Part shown: piece by piece, positions 10,378 to 17,934 of the stretch
Layout of the letters: every line of letters starts with the position of its first letter
Position numbering within the stretch: the first letter of the stretch is position 1
Source of the DNA: Flavivirga algicola
GTDB lineage: Bacteria > Bacteroidota > Bacteroidia > Flavobacteriales > Flavobacteriaceae
Assembly: GCF_012910715.1 (NCBI RefSeq)
Contig: NZ_JABBHF010000007.1
Location: forward strand, 5,001 to 69,000
Length of the DNA stretch: 64,000 nt
Reading direction: 5' to 3'
Position numbers and translations under genes: made by a program
Notes under the pieces: generated by a model
What the model was told of the DNA's origin: nothing
The model's input: the letters and a program-made list of their open reading frames with translations, nothing else
Database searches by the model: none

Positions 10378-11796
10378 TTAGGCTGCAATTTTATTAATCA
10401 TGCCATTAAAAATAAGACCGTGAAAGGGTAAAACTGCATACCAGTATAAGCGTCCCCAAAGTCCTTTTGGTCTAAAAGTAGCTTTTTGCATAAGCGTATT
10501 ATTAATAATTTTAAATTCTAACCATGCTTCTCCGGGTAGGCGCATTTCGGCAAATAGCAAAAGGCGCTTTTCATCATTGTTGGCATAAAGCACACGCCAA
10601 AAATCAAGGGCATCTCCAGTCTGCAATTCACTAGGATGCCTTCGGCCACGTCTTAAACCAATGCCGCCTACAGCTTTATCTAACAAGCCTCTTATCTTCC
10701 AAAGTATGGTGCCATAATACCAGCCATTGTGCCCACCAATGGCCCAAATACGCTTCATAGTTTGTGTTTCATTTTTAACGGTTCTTTTTTTGATATCCTT
10801 AAAACAACCAAATTGAGGAACTTCAATATATTGAGAGAGTCTGTTGCTAAAGCGTCCGCTTACTAAAGAGTCTTTCCAGCTGGACATAATACAGTTTTGT
10901 TCTATTTTCATGAAGGCTTTTTTTACAGCCTGTTTATAATCTATAGGTTTTATATTTAGTAATCGATTAATATCGCTAGGTCTGCCAATAACTTCAACTT
11001 TCATGCTATCTACTAAAGATGTAGCCAATTTATACGAAGTTGCTGTTATAAAGAATAGCCAATAGGATGACAGTTTTGGTGTCATTACCGGAACTGTTAA
11101 AATGTGCCTTTTTAATTTTCTAACACGTGCAAATTGCAGCATCATTTGTTTGTAAGATAAGATATTCGGTCCAACAATATCATAAGATTTATTCATAACT
11201 TCGGGACGATAGATGGCCTTTGATAAAAAAGAAAGTACATCTCGTATTGCGATAGGCTGACATTTAGTGTTTACCCATTTGGGAGTGATCATTATAGGTA
11301 GTTTTTCAACTAAATCCCGTATAATTTCAAAAGAGGCACTACCACTGCCAACTATAATTCCTGCTCTAAAAGTCGTAAGAGCATATTTTGATGATTGCAA
11401 TAATTGCTCTACATTATATCTGGATTGCAAGTGCTTAGATAACTGGTTGCCGTTAACAATACCACTTAAATAGATGACCTGCTTTGCTCTGGTGTGTTCC
11501 AGACATTTTCTAAAATTTAAAGCACATTGCTTTTCTAAGGATTCAAATTTTTCAACACTGGTAGACATCGAGTGTATTAAATAATAGCTCAAATCGATAT
11601 CTTTTGGAATGTTCTTTAAGCTTTCTTCTTTAAGGAAATCGACTTCGATTACAGAAACGTTCGTGTGATTTTTGAGTGTTTGTGGCACTCGATTTGTGTC
11701 TCGTACACAGCATATTAATTCATGGCCTAGTTCTAACAATATAGGAATGAGTCGTTTGCCTATGTAGCCTGTTGTGCCTGTTACTAATATTTTCAT
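10378..11796 (-). CDS. SDR family NAD(P)-binding oxidoreductase with DUF2867-type C-terminus
   Basis: A 472-residue protein. The N-terminal Rossmann fold opens with KILVTGTTGYIGKRLIPIL (GxxGxxG nucleotide-binding loop at about residues 7-13) and continues as an atypical, NmrA-like SDR. Residues from about 320 on, with IWAIGGHNGWYYG, LRRGRRHPSELQTGDALDFW and PFHGLIFNGM, match the DUF2867 type of C-terminal domain. The protein is cytoplasmic and its substrate is unknown. It is the first gene of the minus-strand operon. A TATATTTG box (complement of 11816-11823) lies about 20 bases upstream of its ATG, beside the repeat cluster at 11838-11871. Confidence 0.85.
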   Translation of the reverse strand: MKILVTGTTGYIGKRLIPILLELGHELICCVRDTNRVPQTLKNHTNVSVIEVDFLKEESLKNIPKDIDLSYYLIHSMSTSVEKFESLEKQCALNFRKCLEHTRAKQVIYLSGIVNGNQLSKHLQSRYNVEQLLQSSKYALTTFRAGIIVGSGSASFEIIRDLVEKLPIMITPKWVNTKCQPIAIRDVLSFLSKAIYRPEVMNKSYDIVGPNILSYKQMMLQFARVRKLKRHILTVPVMTPKLSSYWLFFITATSYKLATSLVDSMKVEVIGRPSDINRLLNIKPIDYKQAVKKAFMKIEQNCIMSSWKDSLVSGRFSNRLSQYIEVPQFGCFKDIKKRTVKNETQTMKRIWAIGGHNGWYYGTILWKIRGLLDKAVGGIGLRRGRRHPSELQTGDALDFWRVLYANNDEKRLLLFAEMRLPGEAWLEFKIINNTLMQKATFRPKGLWGRLYWYAVLPFHGLIFNGMINKIAA

Positions 11797-11815
11797 GTCA
11801 TGACTATTTATATTA

Positions 11816-11823
11816 CAAATATA
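11816..11823 (-). promoter_or_regulatory. Promoter -7 box (TATATTTG) for the photolyase operon
   Basis: Read on the minus strand, TATATTTG fits the Bacteroidota -7 consensus TAnnTTTG exactly and lies about 20 bases before the SDR start codon. No good -33 TTG is present at the usual distance, so the promoter may need an activator. Confidence 0.6.
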
Positions 11824-11837
11824 ATAATAAATATTAT

Positions 11838-11871
11838 TTTGTTTAATATATTTGTTTAAATGTTAAACAAA
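11838..11871. promoter_or_regulatory. Candidate operator: two direct and one inverted TTTGTTTAA repeat
   Basis: TTTGTTTAA occurs at 11838-11846 and 11851-11859 (13-base period). Its exact inverse TTAAACAAA follows at 11863-11871 after a 3-base spacer. The cluster covers the -33 and upstream region of the minus-strand operon promoter. The arrangement suggests a transcription-factor site; a MerR/CarH-like light regulator is one possibility, but none is encoded in this window. Confidence 0.5.
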
Positions 11872-12104
11872 ATAGACGAATAAGCATTTTGAATAGATGA
11901 TTAACGTAAAATTTTCTGTATTGAAAAAAGGCGCATTTCATTTTAAGGAAAGATCATCGAACAGGTTGCTAATTCTTAATTGGGAGCAAAAAAGAGAAAT
12001 GTTTTGGATTAGAAATTAATGCAATAATATTTAAATAAAACATTGTAAATCTTGATGTCATGTTATGTAAATAAGTAAAAATTATATTATAATAAACTTA
12101 AATA

Positions 12105-12139
12105 ATAGTATTACTATTGTTTTTTGATAGTAATACTAT
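12105..12139. promoter_or_regulatory. Double-palindrome operator, probably for the TetR regulator
   Basis: ATAGTATTACTAT (12105-12117) and ATAGTAATACTAT (12127-12139) are reverse complements of each other, and each is itself nearly palindromic. Their centres are 22 bp apart, about two helical turns. The site overlaps the region between the -33 TTG (12117-12119) and the -7 box of the tetR promoter. This is the classic placement for an autoregulating TetR repressor that binds as two dimers. Confidence 0.7.
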
Positions 12140-12147
12140 TATATTTG
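12117..12147 (+). promoter_or_regulatory. Promoter of the TetR/ABC-export operon
   Basis: A TTG at 12117-12119 and TATATTTG at 12140-12147, spaced by 20 bases, match the Bacteroidota promoter pattern (TTTG/TTG at -33 and TAnnTTTG at -7). The predicted start of transcription is near 12154, just before the ATG at 12162. Confidence 0.65.
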
Positions 12148-12161
12148 TCATAGTTAATCAT

Positions 12162-12836
12162 ATGAATACAATACCCGTACATATAAACATTAATCCTGAG
12201 CTTTATAAAAAGAATCCAGAATCTTCAGATCTTGGTAAGCGTATCATTACTAAAAGCATAGAAATGATTCATGAGATAGGGTTTGAAGATTTTACTTTCA
12301 AAAAATTGGGTGTTGAGATTACATCTAACGAAAGTTCCATCTACCGTTATTTTGAAAGCAAGCATATGCTTCTGGTTTATCTTATAAATTGGTATTGGAG
12401 TTGGTTGGAATATAGGCTGGCATATAAAATTCAAAATATAAAATCGCCTAAAGAAAAGTTGGAAATTGCCGTAGATTTACTTGTGCAGGAGGTGATAAAC
12501 GATAATGATTTTTCGAGTATAAATGAAGTGTTGTTACACAAAATAATAGTCGATGAGTCGTCTAAGGCGTATCACACTAAATCGGTCGATACCGAAAATG
12601 AAAAAGGATTCTTTAAGTGCTACAAACGTGTCGTAGGACGTGTGAGCGAATTGGTTCTTGAATATAACCCTGATTTTGAGTTTCCGCATATGCTGATTTC
12701 CACAGTGATAGAAGGTGCGCATCAACAACGCTATTTTTCACAGCACCTGCCATCGTTAACAGATTTTGAAAAGGGAAAGAATAATATAGTCAGGTTTTAC
12801 ACAAATTTAGTGTTTAAAGCATTGAATATTTCATGA
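12162..12836 (+). CDS. TetR/AcrR family transcriptional regulator
   Basis: A 224-residue protein. The N-terminal helix-turn-helix reads GKRIITKSIEMIHEIGFEDF, then SNESSIYRYFESKHMLLVYL, the standard TetR recognition segment. The remainder is a helical ligand-binding domain. I chose the ATG at 12162 rather than a TTG at 12117, because the longer version would begin inside the operator and upstream of the -7 box. The stop overlaps the next start (ATGA). The gene heads an operon for a small membrane protein, ABC exporter, HlyD and TolC, so it probably represses its own export system. Confidence 0.85.
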   Translation: MNTIPVHININPELYKKNPESSDLGKRIITKSIEMIHEIGFEDFTFKKLGVEITSNESSIYRYFESKHMLLVYLINWYWSWLEYRLAYKIQNIKSPKEKLEIAVDLLVQEVINDNDFSSINEVLLHKIIVDESSKAYHTKSVDTENEKGFFKCYKRVVGRVSELVLEYNPDFEFPHMLISTVIEGAHQQRYFSQHLPSLTDFEKGKNNIVRFYTNLVFKALNIS

Positions 12837-13156
12837 GTTTTAGGTTTCAAACATATAAACCCTTTTATATTCTAATAGCCATAGTTATGTCGTTATATTT
12901 TGTAACACAATATAACGTTCAAAATTATTTAATTGAATCAAATAAAGAGATTGTTTCCCTGAAAAAAGAAACTTCAGAAGATTCAGAAAAAAAAGATAAA
13001 ATTGAGGAGCTAAATGAAGACTCTAAAAAAATCCATACACAAGTAGTGTATCATACATTATCTTTAAAAGTAGATGAAGATTTTACCTTTTATGTTGAAA
13101 AACATAGTCTGGTAATAAATTTTGATGTTCTAATTCCGCCCCCTGAACAGGTCTGA
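12833..13156 (+). CDS. Small membrane-anchored protein of unknown function
   Basis: A 107-residue protein with one N-terminal membrane anchor (about residues 11-25, ILIAIVMSLYFVTQY) and a short charged coiled-coil stretch (residues about 40-65, rich in E, K and D). It starts within the tetR stop codon (ATGA overlap), so it is translationally coupled to the regulator. It may be an accessory part of the export system that follows, but I recognise no family. Confidence 0.65.
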   Translation: MSFRFQTYKPFYILIAIVMSLYFVTQYNVQNYLIESNKEIVSLKKETSEDSEKKDKIEELNEDSKKIHTQVVYHTLSLKVDEDFTFYVEKHSLVINFDVLIPPPEQV

Positions 13157-13278
13157 TTTTCTTCTCATACATATGCCGCATTAGTCTAATTTCTATGCGG
13201 TACCTCAATTACAGTAAACATTATAACCAATTAAAAAACAGTATTAAAGGTCATTGCTATTTAATATAACTTATTTCT

Positions 13279-14955
13279 ATGGAACAAAAACAATTAACAC
13301 CTTGGAGACGATTTATAGGCTTATTGCAGCTGGATAGAAAAGATATTAGACAAATCTTTTATTATGCCATTTTTGCGGGTATAGTCGCTTTATCCTTGCC
13401 GTTGGGCATACAAGCGATAATCAATTTTATTCAAGGAGCCCAAGTATCTACCTCATGGATTATATTAGTGATTTTGGTAACGATAGGTGTAGCTTTTCAA
13501 GGTGTCCTACAATTAATGCAAATTAGGATTCTTGAAAATATTCAACAAAAGATTTTTACAAGATCTTCTTTTGAGTTCGCGTACAGATTCCCAAAAATAA
13601 AGATGAACGAGCTACGAAATTTTTATCCGCCCGAGTTAGCAAATAGATTTTTTGATACCCTGACGGTTCAAAAAGGATTATCAAAGATTTTAATTGATTT
13701 TCCTGCAGCCTTATTACAAATAATATTTGGGTTGTTACTACTGTCATTTTATCATCCTTTCTTTATCATATATGGCATATTGCTTATAGCTTTGGTTTAC
13801 GTCCTTTTTAAATCTACAGCTCGAAAAGGACTTGAAACGAGCCTTATGGAGTCGAAGAACAAATATAAAGTAGCGCATTGGATACAAGAGGTGGCACGGT
13901 CTTTAATTAGTTTTAAACTATCTGGAAATAGTCAATTGGCTATGGATAGAAATGACGATTTAACGGCCAAATATCTTTCGGCAAGAGAAAGCCATTTCAG
14001 AATATTGCTCAAGCAATTTATTCAAATGATTGGATTTAAAGTGCTGGTAACTTCAGGTTTATTGCTTATAGGCGGATTACTGGTGCTAAATCAACAGATG
14101 AATATTGGTCAGTTTGTTGCGGCCGAGATTATTATTCTGCTTTTAATCAGTTCTGTCGAAAAGGTAATCACAGGATTGGAATCTTTTTACGATGTGCTAA
14201 CTTCATTAGAAAAGATAGGTCAGATAGTAGATAAAAAGCTAGAACCGCAGGGGGGGATAGATCCTTTTGAAAATAAAAGTAGTATGACTTTGGAATTGGA
14301 TGACCTAAAGTATAATTCTCCTGAAGGACAAGAGATACTTAAAGGTATTAATTTTACACTCTCATCAGGAGATAGAATTCACTTAGAAGGGGCTTCGGGA
14401 GCTGGTAAAACAACCTTGCTTAAGGTAATTTCAGGTCTGGTGGAACCAACAAGTGGCGATTTGTATATAAATGATGTGTCATTAGAAGCAGTATGGCCTA
14501 ATCGATATAGAGCTAATGTGGGACAAGTGCTGCCAGATCAAACACCTTTTGAAGGAACCATACTCGAAAATATAACATTAGGCACTAACAATATAGTGCA
14601 GGAACGATTGCATGAAGTGCTAAAAAGTGTAGGCTTGTTGGATTTTATTAAGAAACAACCCAAAGGGTTAATGACCATGATACATCCGGAAGGGCAACAA
14701 ATTCCGTATACGATTTCCAAGCGTATTGTATTGGCAAGAGCTATTATTCAAAATCCTAAATTGTTAATACTCAAAGACCCTTTAGAACACTTTGAAGAAA
14801 AAGAAGCTAATCGAATAATCGATTATTTGCTTTCTCCAAAACAGAGCTGGGCACTTATTATTTCTAGTAGTAACCCGGTATGGAAGGAAAAATGTCATAG
14901 AAGTATGAAGTTAGAAAAAGGTGTATTAATTAATAAAAATAATACGGATGCTTAA
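13279..14955 (+). CDS. ABC exporter (membrane plus ATP-binding domain) with degenerate nucleotide-binding motifs
   Basis: A 558-residue half-transporter. About 300 residues form a six-helix membrane domain of exporter type, and an ATP-binding domain follows. Walker A is intact (GASGAGKTTLL, Lys377), and a Q-loop glutamine is present (VGQVLPDQ). The signature motif is replaced by YTISKRIVLARAI. Walker B reads LLILKDP instead of LLILDEP (residues 495-501), and the H-loop histidine is Ser in LIISSSNPVW. There is no N-terminal peptidase domain. HlyD and TolC genes follow directly, so a type I-like export complex is implied. Whether it hydrolyses ATP is doubtful. Confidence 0.85.
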   Translation: MEQKQLTPWRRFIGLLQLDRKDIRQIFYYAIFAGIVALSLPLGIQAIINFIQGAQVSTSWIILVILVTIGVAFQGVLQLMQIRILENIQQKIFTRSSFEFAYRFPKIKMNELRNFYPPELANRFFDTLTVQKGLSKILIDFPAALLQIIFGLLLLSFYHPFFIIYGILLIALVYVLFKSTARKGLETSLMESKNKYKVAHWIQEVARSLISFKLSGNSQLAMDRNDDLTAKYLSARESHFRILLKQFIQMIGFKVLVTSGLLLIGGLLVLNQQMNIGQFVAAEIIILLLISSVEKVITGLESFYDVLTSLEKIGQIVDKKLEPQGGIDPFENKSSMTLELDDLKYNSPEGQEILKGINFTLSSGDRIHLEGASGAGKTTLLKVISGLVEPTSGDLYINDVSLEAVWPNRYRANVGQVLPDQTPFEGTILENITLGTNNIVQERLHEVLKSVGLLDFIKKQPKGLMTMIHPEGQQIPYTISKRIVLARAIIQNPKLLILKDPLEHFEEKEANRIIDYLLSPKQSWALIISSSNPVWKEKCHRSMKLEKGVLINKNNTDA

Positions 14956-16306
14956 TATATCTCATAATCAAATAAATAAAAAAGTAACCTTAGAGGGTTA
15001 TCAATCCTATAAAAAAGTCTTTCAAAGAAGACATTATAAAATGTTCAATAGGTTTTTAGGAGCATTTTCAATTATTGGAATTATTATCTTGTTTTTACCC
15101 TGGACACAGAATGTTACCGCAGATGGATACGTAACAACATTAACTCCAGATCAAAGACCTCAAACAATACAATCGCCCATACCTGGAAGGATTGAGCAGT
15201 GGTATGTAAAAGAAGGGGATTTTGTTAGTAAGGGAGATACGATACTTCGTATTTCGGAGATAAAAACTGAGTATCAAGATCCAAAGTTAGTGGAGCGTAC
15301 CAGGCTTCAACGGGATGCAAAAAGTAATTCTGTACAATCATATAAAAACAAGATCGAAGCACTTAAAAATCAAATAGGAGCTATATCCAGAGAAAGAAGT
15401 TTAAAACTTGAACAAGCTGAAAATAAGTTAAAACAATCTTATTTAAAGGTAAAAAGTGATAGCATAGATTTGGAAGCTGCGAAAACAAATTATAAGATTG
15501 CTAATACGCAATTAGAACGCGTTGTTACACTTCATAGTGAGGGGTTAAAGCCTATGACAGCTGTTGAAGAGAAGCGGTTAAAAAAGCAAGAAGCTCAGGC
15601 AAAGTTGATTTCTCAGGAGAATAAGTTGATGTCAAGTAAAAATGATGTGATCAACGCAAGAATAGAAATTAATAGAGTAACGGCTGCATATGCAGATAAG
15701 CTAGCTAAGACTGATAGTGAAAAATTTACAGCACAATCAAACCAGTTTGAGGCAGAAGCCCAGACATCGAAGTTAGAAAACCAGACCTCTAATTATGAGC
15801 TTAGAAATGCACTTTATTATATCACGGCACCACAAGATGGTTATGTGAATAAAGCATTACGAGCTGGTATTGGCGAAACGTTTAAGGAAGGCGAATCTTT
15901 GGTAGGTATTATGCCTGCTAATTATGATTTGGCAGTAGAAACCTTTGTAGAACCTATAGATTTACCATTAATACATAGGGGAGAGCGTGTGAGAATTCAA
16001 TTTGACGGATGGCCAGCTATTTTCTTCAGTGGATGGCCAAATGCATCATTTGGAACATTTGGAGGGCGAGTAGTAGCTGTAGAGACATTTATTAGTGATA
16101 ATGGAAAATTTAGAGTACTTATTGCGCCAGATACTAACGAAAATGAATGGCCTCAAAATGTACGTGTTGGTTCTGGCGCCTATACGATTGCTTTATTAGA
16201 AAACGTACCAATCTGGTTTGAAGTATGGCGAAAGTTAAATGGATTCCCACCTAATTATTATAAACCTGATCAAAATAAGGTAAAGCAAAAAAAATCAAAA
16301 AAATAA
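14948..16306 (+). CDS. HlyD family secretion adaptor (membrane fusion protein)
   Basis: A 452-residue membrane fusion protein. It has one N-terminal transmembrane helix (FLGAFSIIGIIILFLPWTQN, about residues 36-55). A lipoyl half-motif follows (IQSPIPGRIEQWYVKEGDFV, residues about 74-93), then a long alpha-helical coiled-coil hairpin. The second lipoyl half is YYITAPQDGYVNKAL, and the beta-barrel part carries GERVRIQFDGWPA. It spans the periplasm between the ABC exporter and TolC. The start overlaps the exporter stop by eight bases, so the two genes are coupled. Confidence 0.92.
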   Translation: MLNISHNQINKKVTLEGYQSYKKVFQRRHYKMFNRFLGAFSIIGIIILFLPWTQNVTADGYVTTLTPDQRPQTIQSPIPGRIEQWYVKEGDFVSKGDTILRISEIKTEYQDPKLVERTRLQRDAKSNSVQSYKNKIEALKNQIGAISRERSLKLEQAENKLKQSYLKVKSDSIDLEAAKTNYKIANTQLERVVTLHSEGLKPMTAVEEKRLKKQEAQAKLISQENKLMSSKNDVINARIEINRVTAAYADKLAKTDSEKFTAQSNQFEAEAQTSKLENQTSNYELRNALYYITAPQDGYVNKALRAGIGETFKEGESLVGIMPANYDLAVETFVEPIDLPLIHRGERVRIQFDGWPAIFFSGWPNASFGTFGGRVVAVETFISDNGKFRVLIAPDTNENEWPQNVRVGSGAYTIALLENVPIWFEVWRKLNGFPPNYYKPDQNKVKQKKSKK

Positions 16307-16310
16307 GGAC

Positions 16311-17717
16311 ATGAAAATTTTCTTTAACAGTTGTATCTATTTTTTTAGTCTTTTTATAGTAGCTCAAGGTACTTTAACAGACTCCTTATCTTTTCAGGAA
16401 TATATGGGTTATGTAAAACAGCATCATCCTTTGGTGAAGCAGGCTAATTTAACTTTAAATATTGGAGAGGCTAACCTTTTAAGGTCTAGAGGCGGGTTTG
16501 ATCCAAAAATAGAAGTCGATTTCAATCGAAAAAAGTTCAAGAACACAGAGTATTATAATGAACTGAATACTACTTTTAAAATACCTACCTGGTATGGTGT
16601 TGAGTTTAAGGCTAATTTTGAGCAAAATTCAGGAGATTTTTTGAACCCGGATTTATCTGTGCCTGATGATGGTTTGTATAGTGCAGGCGTTTCGGTGTCT
16701 CTTGCCCAAGGATTACTAATTAATGACAGAATGGCTTCACTTAAAAAAGCACGATTTTTTAGAGAGCAATCGAAAGCAGATAGGGATTTGTTGGTTAATA
16801 ATGTATTATTTGAGGCAGGAATGGCCTATACAGAATGGCTGGAGGCAGCTAATGAAGAACGTATATTTTCAAATTTTTTAACAAATACCAATATTCGTTT
16901 TTTGGCTGTGAAACGAAGTGTGGAAACAGGTCAGGCCGCATCCATAGATTCGGTAGAAGCAAAAATAGCTTTGCAAAATAGACAGTTGAGTTTTGAAGCA
17001 GCTAAACTTAAACGTATAAAAGCAGCTTTAAAAGCAAGTAATTACTTGTGGATTGAAGGGGTGCCTGTTGAGATTGAAGAAAACATTTTCCCTATTAGGC
17101 CTTCTGCAGATGATTTAAATATGACATTAATGATACAGCAAAACCGAATAGATTCATTGCTCTTAGAACAACATCCAAAATTAAGATCGTTAGATAATAA
17201 GATTGGAGCATTGAAAGTAGATAGGAATTTAAAAATGAATAAACTATTGCCAAAACTTGATCTGCAGTATAATTTTTTATCTGAAGATTATGAGTCGTTG
17301 GGAAATTTTAACACGTCTAACTATAAGGCCTTTGTAAACTTTAGTGTACCTCTTTTTCTGCGCAAAGAACGTGGTGATTTAAAGCTTGCCAAATTAAAAC
17401 TGCAAGATGTTGATTATGAAAGGGCATCACAGGTGCTTACCATCAAAAATAAAATTAATGCTATTAATAGTGAGATAACATCTTTGGATAAACAGCAAGT
17501 TATTGTAAATAATGTTGTTGCTAATTACAAAACTTTGCTAAAGGGTGAAGAACGTAAATTCTTTTTGGGAGAGAGTTCTTTGTTTCTTATCAATTCACGA
17601 GAACGTAGTTTGATAGATGCTCAATTAAAAGAAAACAACATTGTGATAAAACGACTTGAATCCAGTATTCGATTTTTCAATACACTTGGGATAAGTCCTT
17701 TGGTACCTGTTAACTAA
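16311..17717 (+). CDS. TolC family outer-membrane efflux protein
   Basis: A 468-residue protein with a signal peptide (about residues 1-19), then two repeats of long helices typical of the TolC/OEP family. The first segment QEYMGYVKQHHPLVKQANLT is the usual opening, and ESSLFLINSRERSLIDAQL is the usual C-terminal helix. It begins four bases after the hlyD stop and completes a tripartite export system with the ABC and HlyD proteins. The exported substrate is not evident. Peptides, lipids or surface polymers are possible. Confidence 0.9.
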   Translation: MKIFFNSCIYFFSLFIVAQGTLTDSLSFQEYMGYVKQHHPLVKQANLTLNIGEANLLRSRGGFDPKIEVDFNRKKFKNTEYYNELNTTFKIPTWYGVEFKANFEQNSGDFLNPDLSVPDDGLYSAGVSVSLAQGLLINDRMASLKKARFFREQSKADRDLLVNNVLFEAGMAYTEWLEAANEERIFSNFLTNTNIRFLAVKRSVETGQAASIDSVEAKIALQNRQLSFEAAKLKRIKAALKASNYLWIEGVPVEIEENIFPIRPSADDLNMTLMIQQNRIDSLLLEQHPKLRSLDNKIGALKVDRNLKMNKLLPKLDLQYNFLSEDYESLGNFNTSNYKAFVNFSVPLFLRKERGDLKLAKLKLQDVDYERASQVLTIKNKINAINSEITSLDKQQVIVNNVVANYKTLLKGEERKFFLGESSLFLINSRERSLIDAQLKENNIVIKRLESSIRFFNTLGISPLVPVN

Positions 17718-17856
17718 ATGTTCTTTTCTTCCCTTGTGTATATGGACTGTTCGATAAAAATATTGCTCAAAATAAATTACTAAAAAATGTATTTATAAAT
17801 TTCTGATCTCAAAAGTTATATATGGTTTTAATAAATCCAATTATTAATAAACATCG

Positions 17857-17868
17857 TGATAATTATCA
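17857..17868. promoter_or_regulatory. Perfect 12-bp palindrome upstream of the HTCS gene
   Basis: TGATAATTATCA is a perfect palindrome about 70 bases before the HTCS start codon, in an otherwise AT-rich leader. It may be an operator for the regulator gene. It is short, and chance in AT-rich DNA is a real alternative. Confidence 0.3.
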
Positions 17869-17934
17869 GAAACTTTACCTATATTGTGGAATTAAAGTTA
17901 ATTTCACACATATTTTTTAGTATATTTTAATATT

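Larger units (their letters stand above)
11797..12161. other. Divergent intergenic region with two regulatory segments
   Basis: This region separates the minus-strand photolyase operon from the plus-strand TetR operon. The left part carries a TATATTTG box and TTTGTTTAA repeats serving the minus-strand genes. The right part carries a double palindrome and a TATATTTG box serving TetR. The middle (about 11880-12090) is AT-rich, with no gene or repeat that I can see. Confidence 0.8.

Noticed and set aside
12117-12161. An upstream TTG start that would lengthen the TetR protein by 15 residues
   Set aside because: It would start inside the operator and before the -7 box, and the extra residues are not part of a TetR domain.
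13176-13200. Short inverted repeat CCGCAT/ATGCGG before the ABC gene
   Set aside because: The six-base stem with a 13-base loop is too weak, and no function is suggested by its position.
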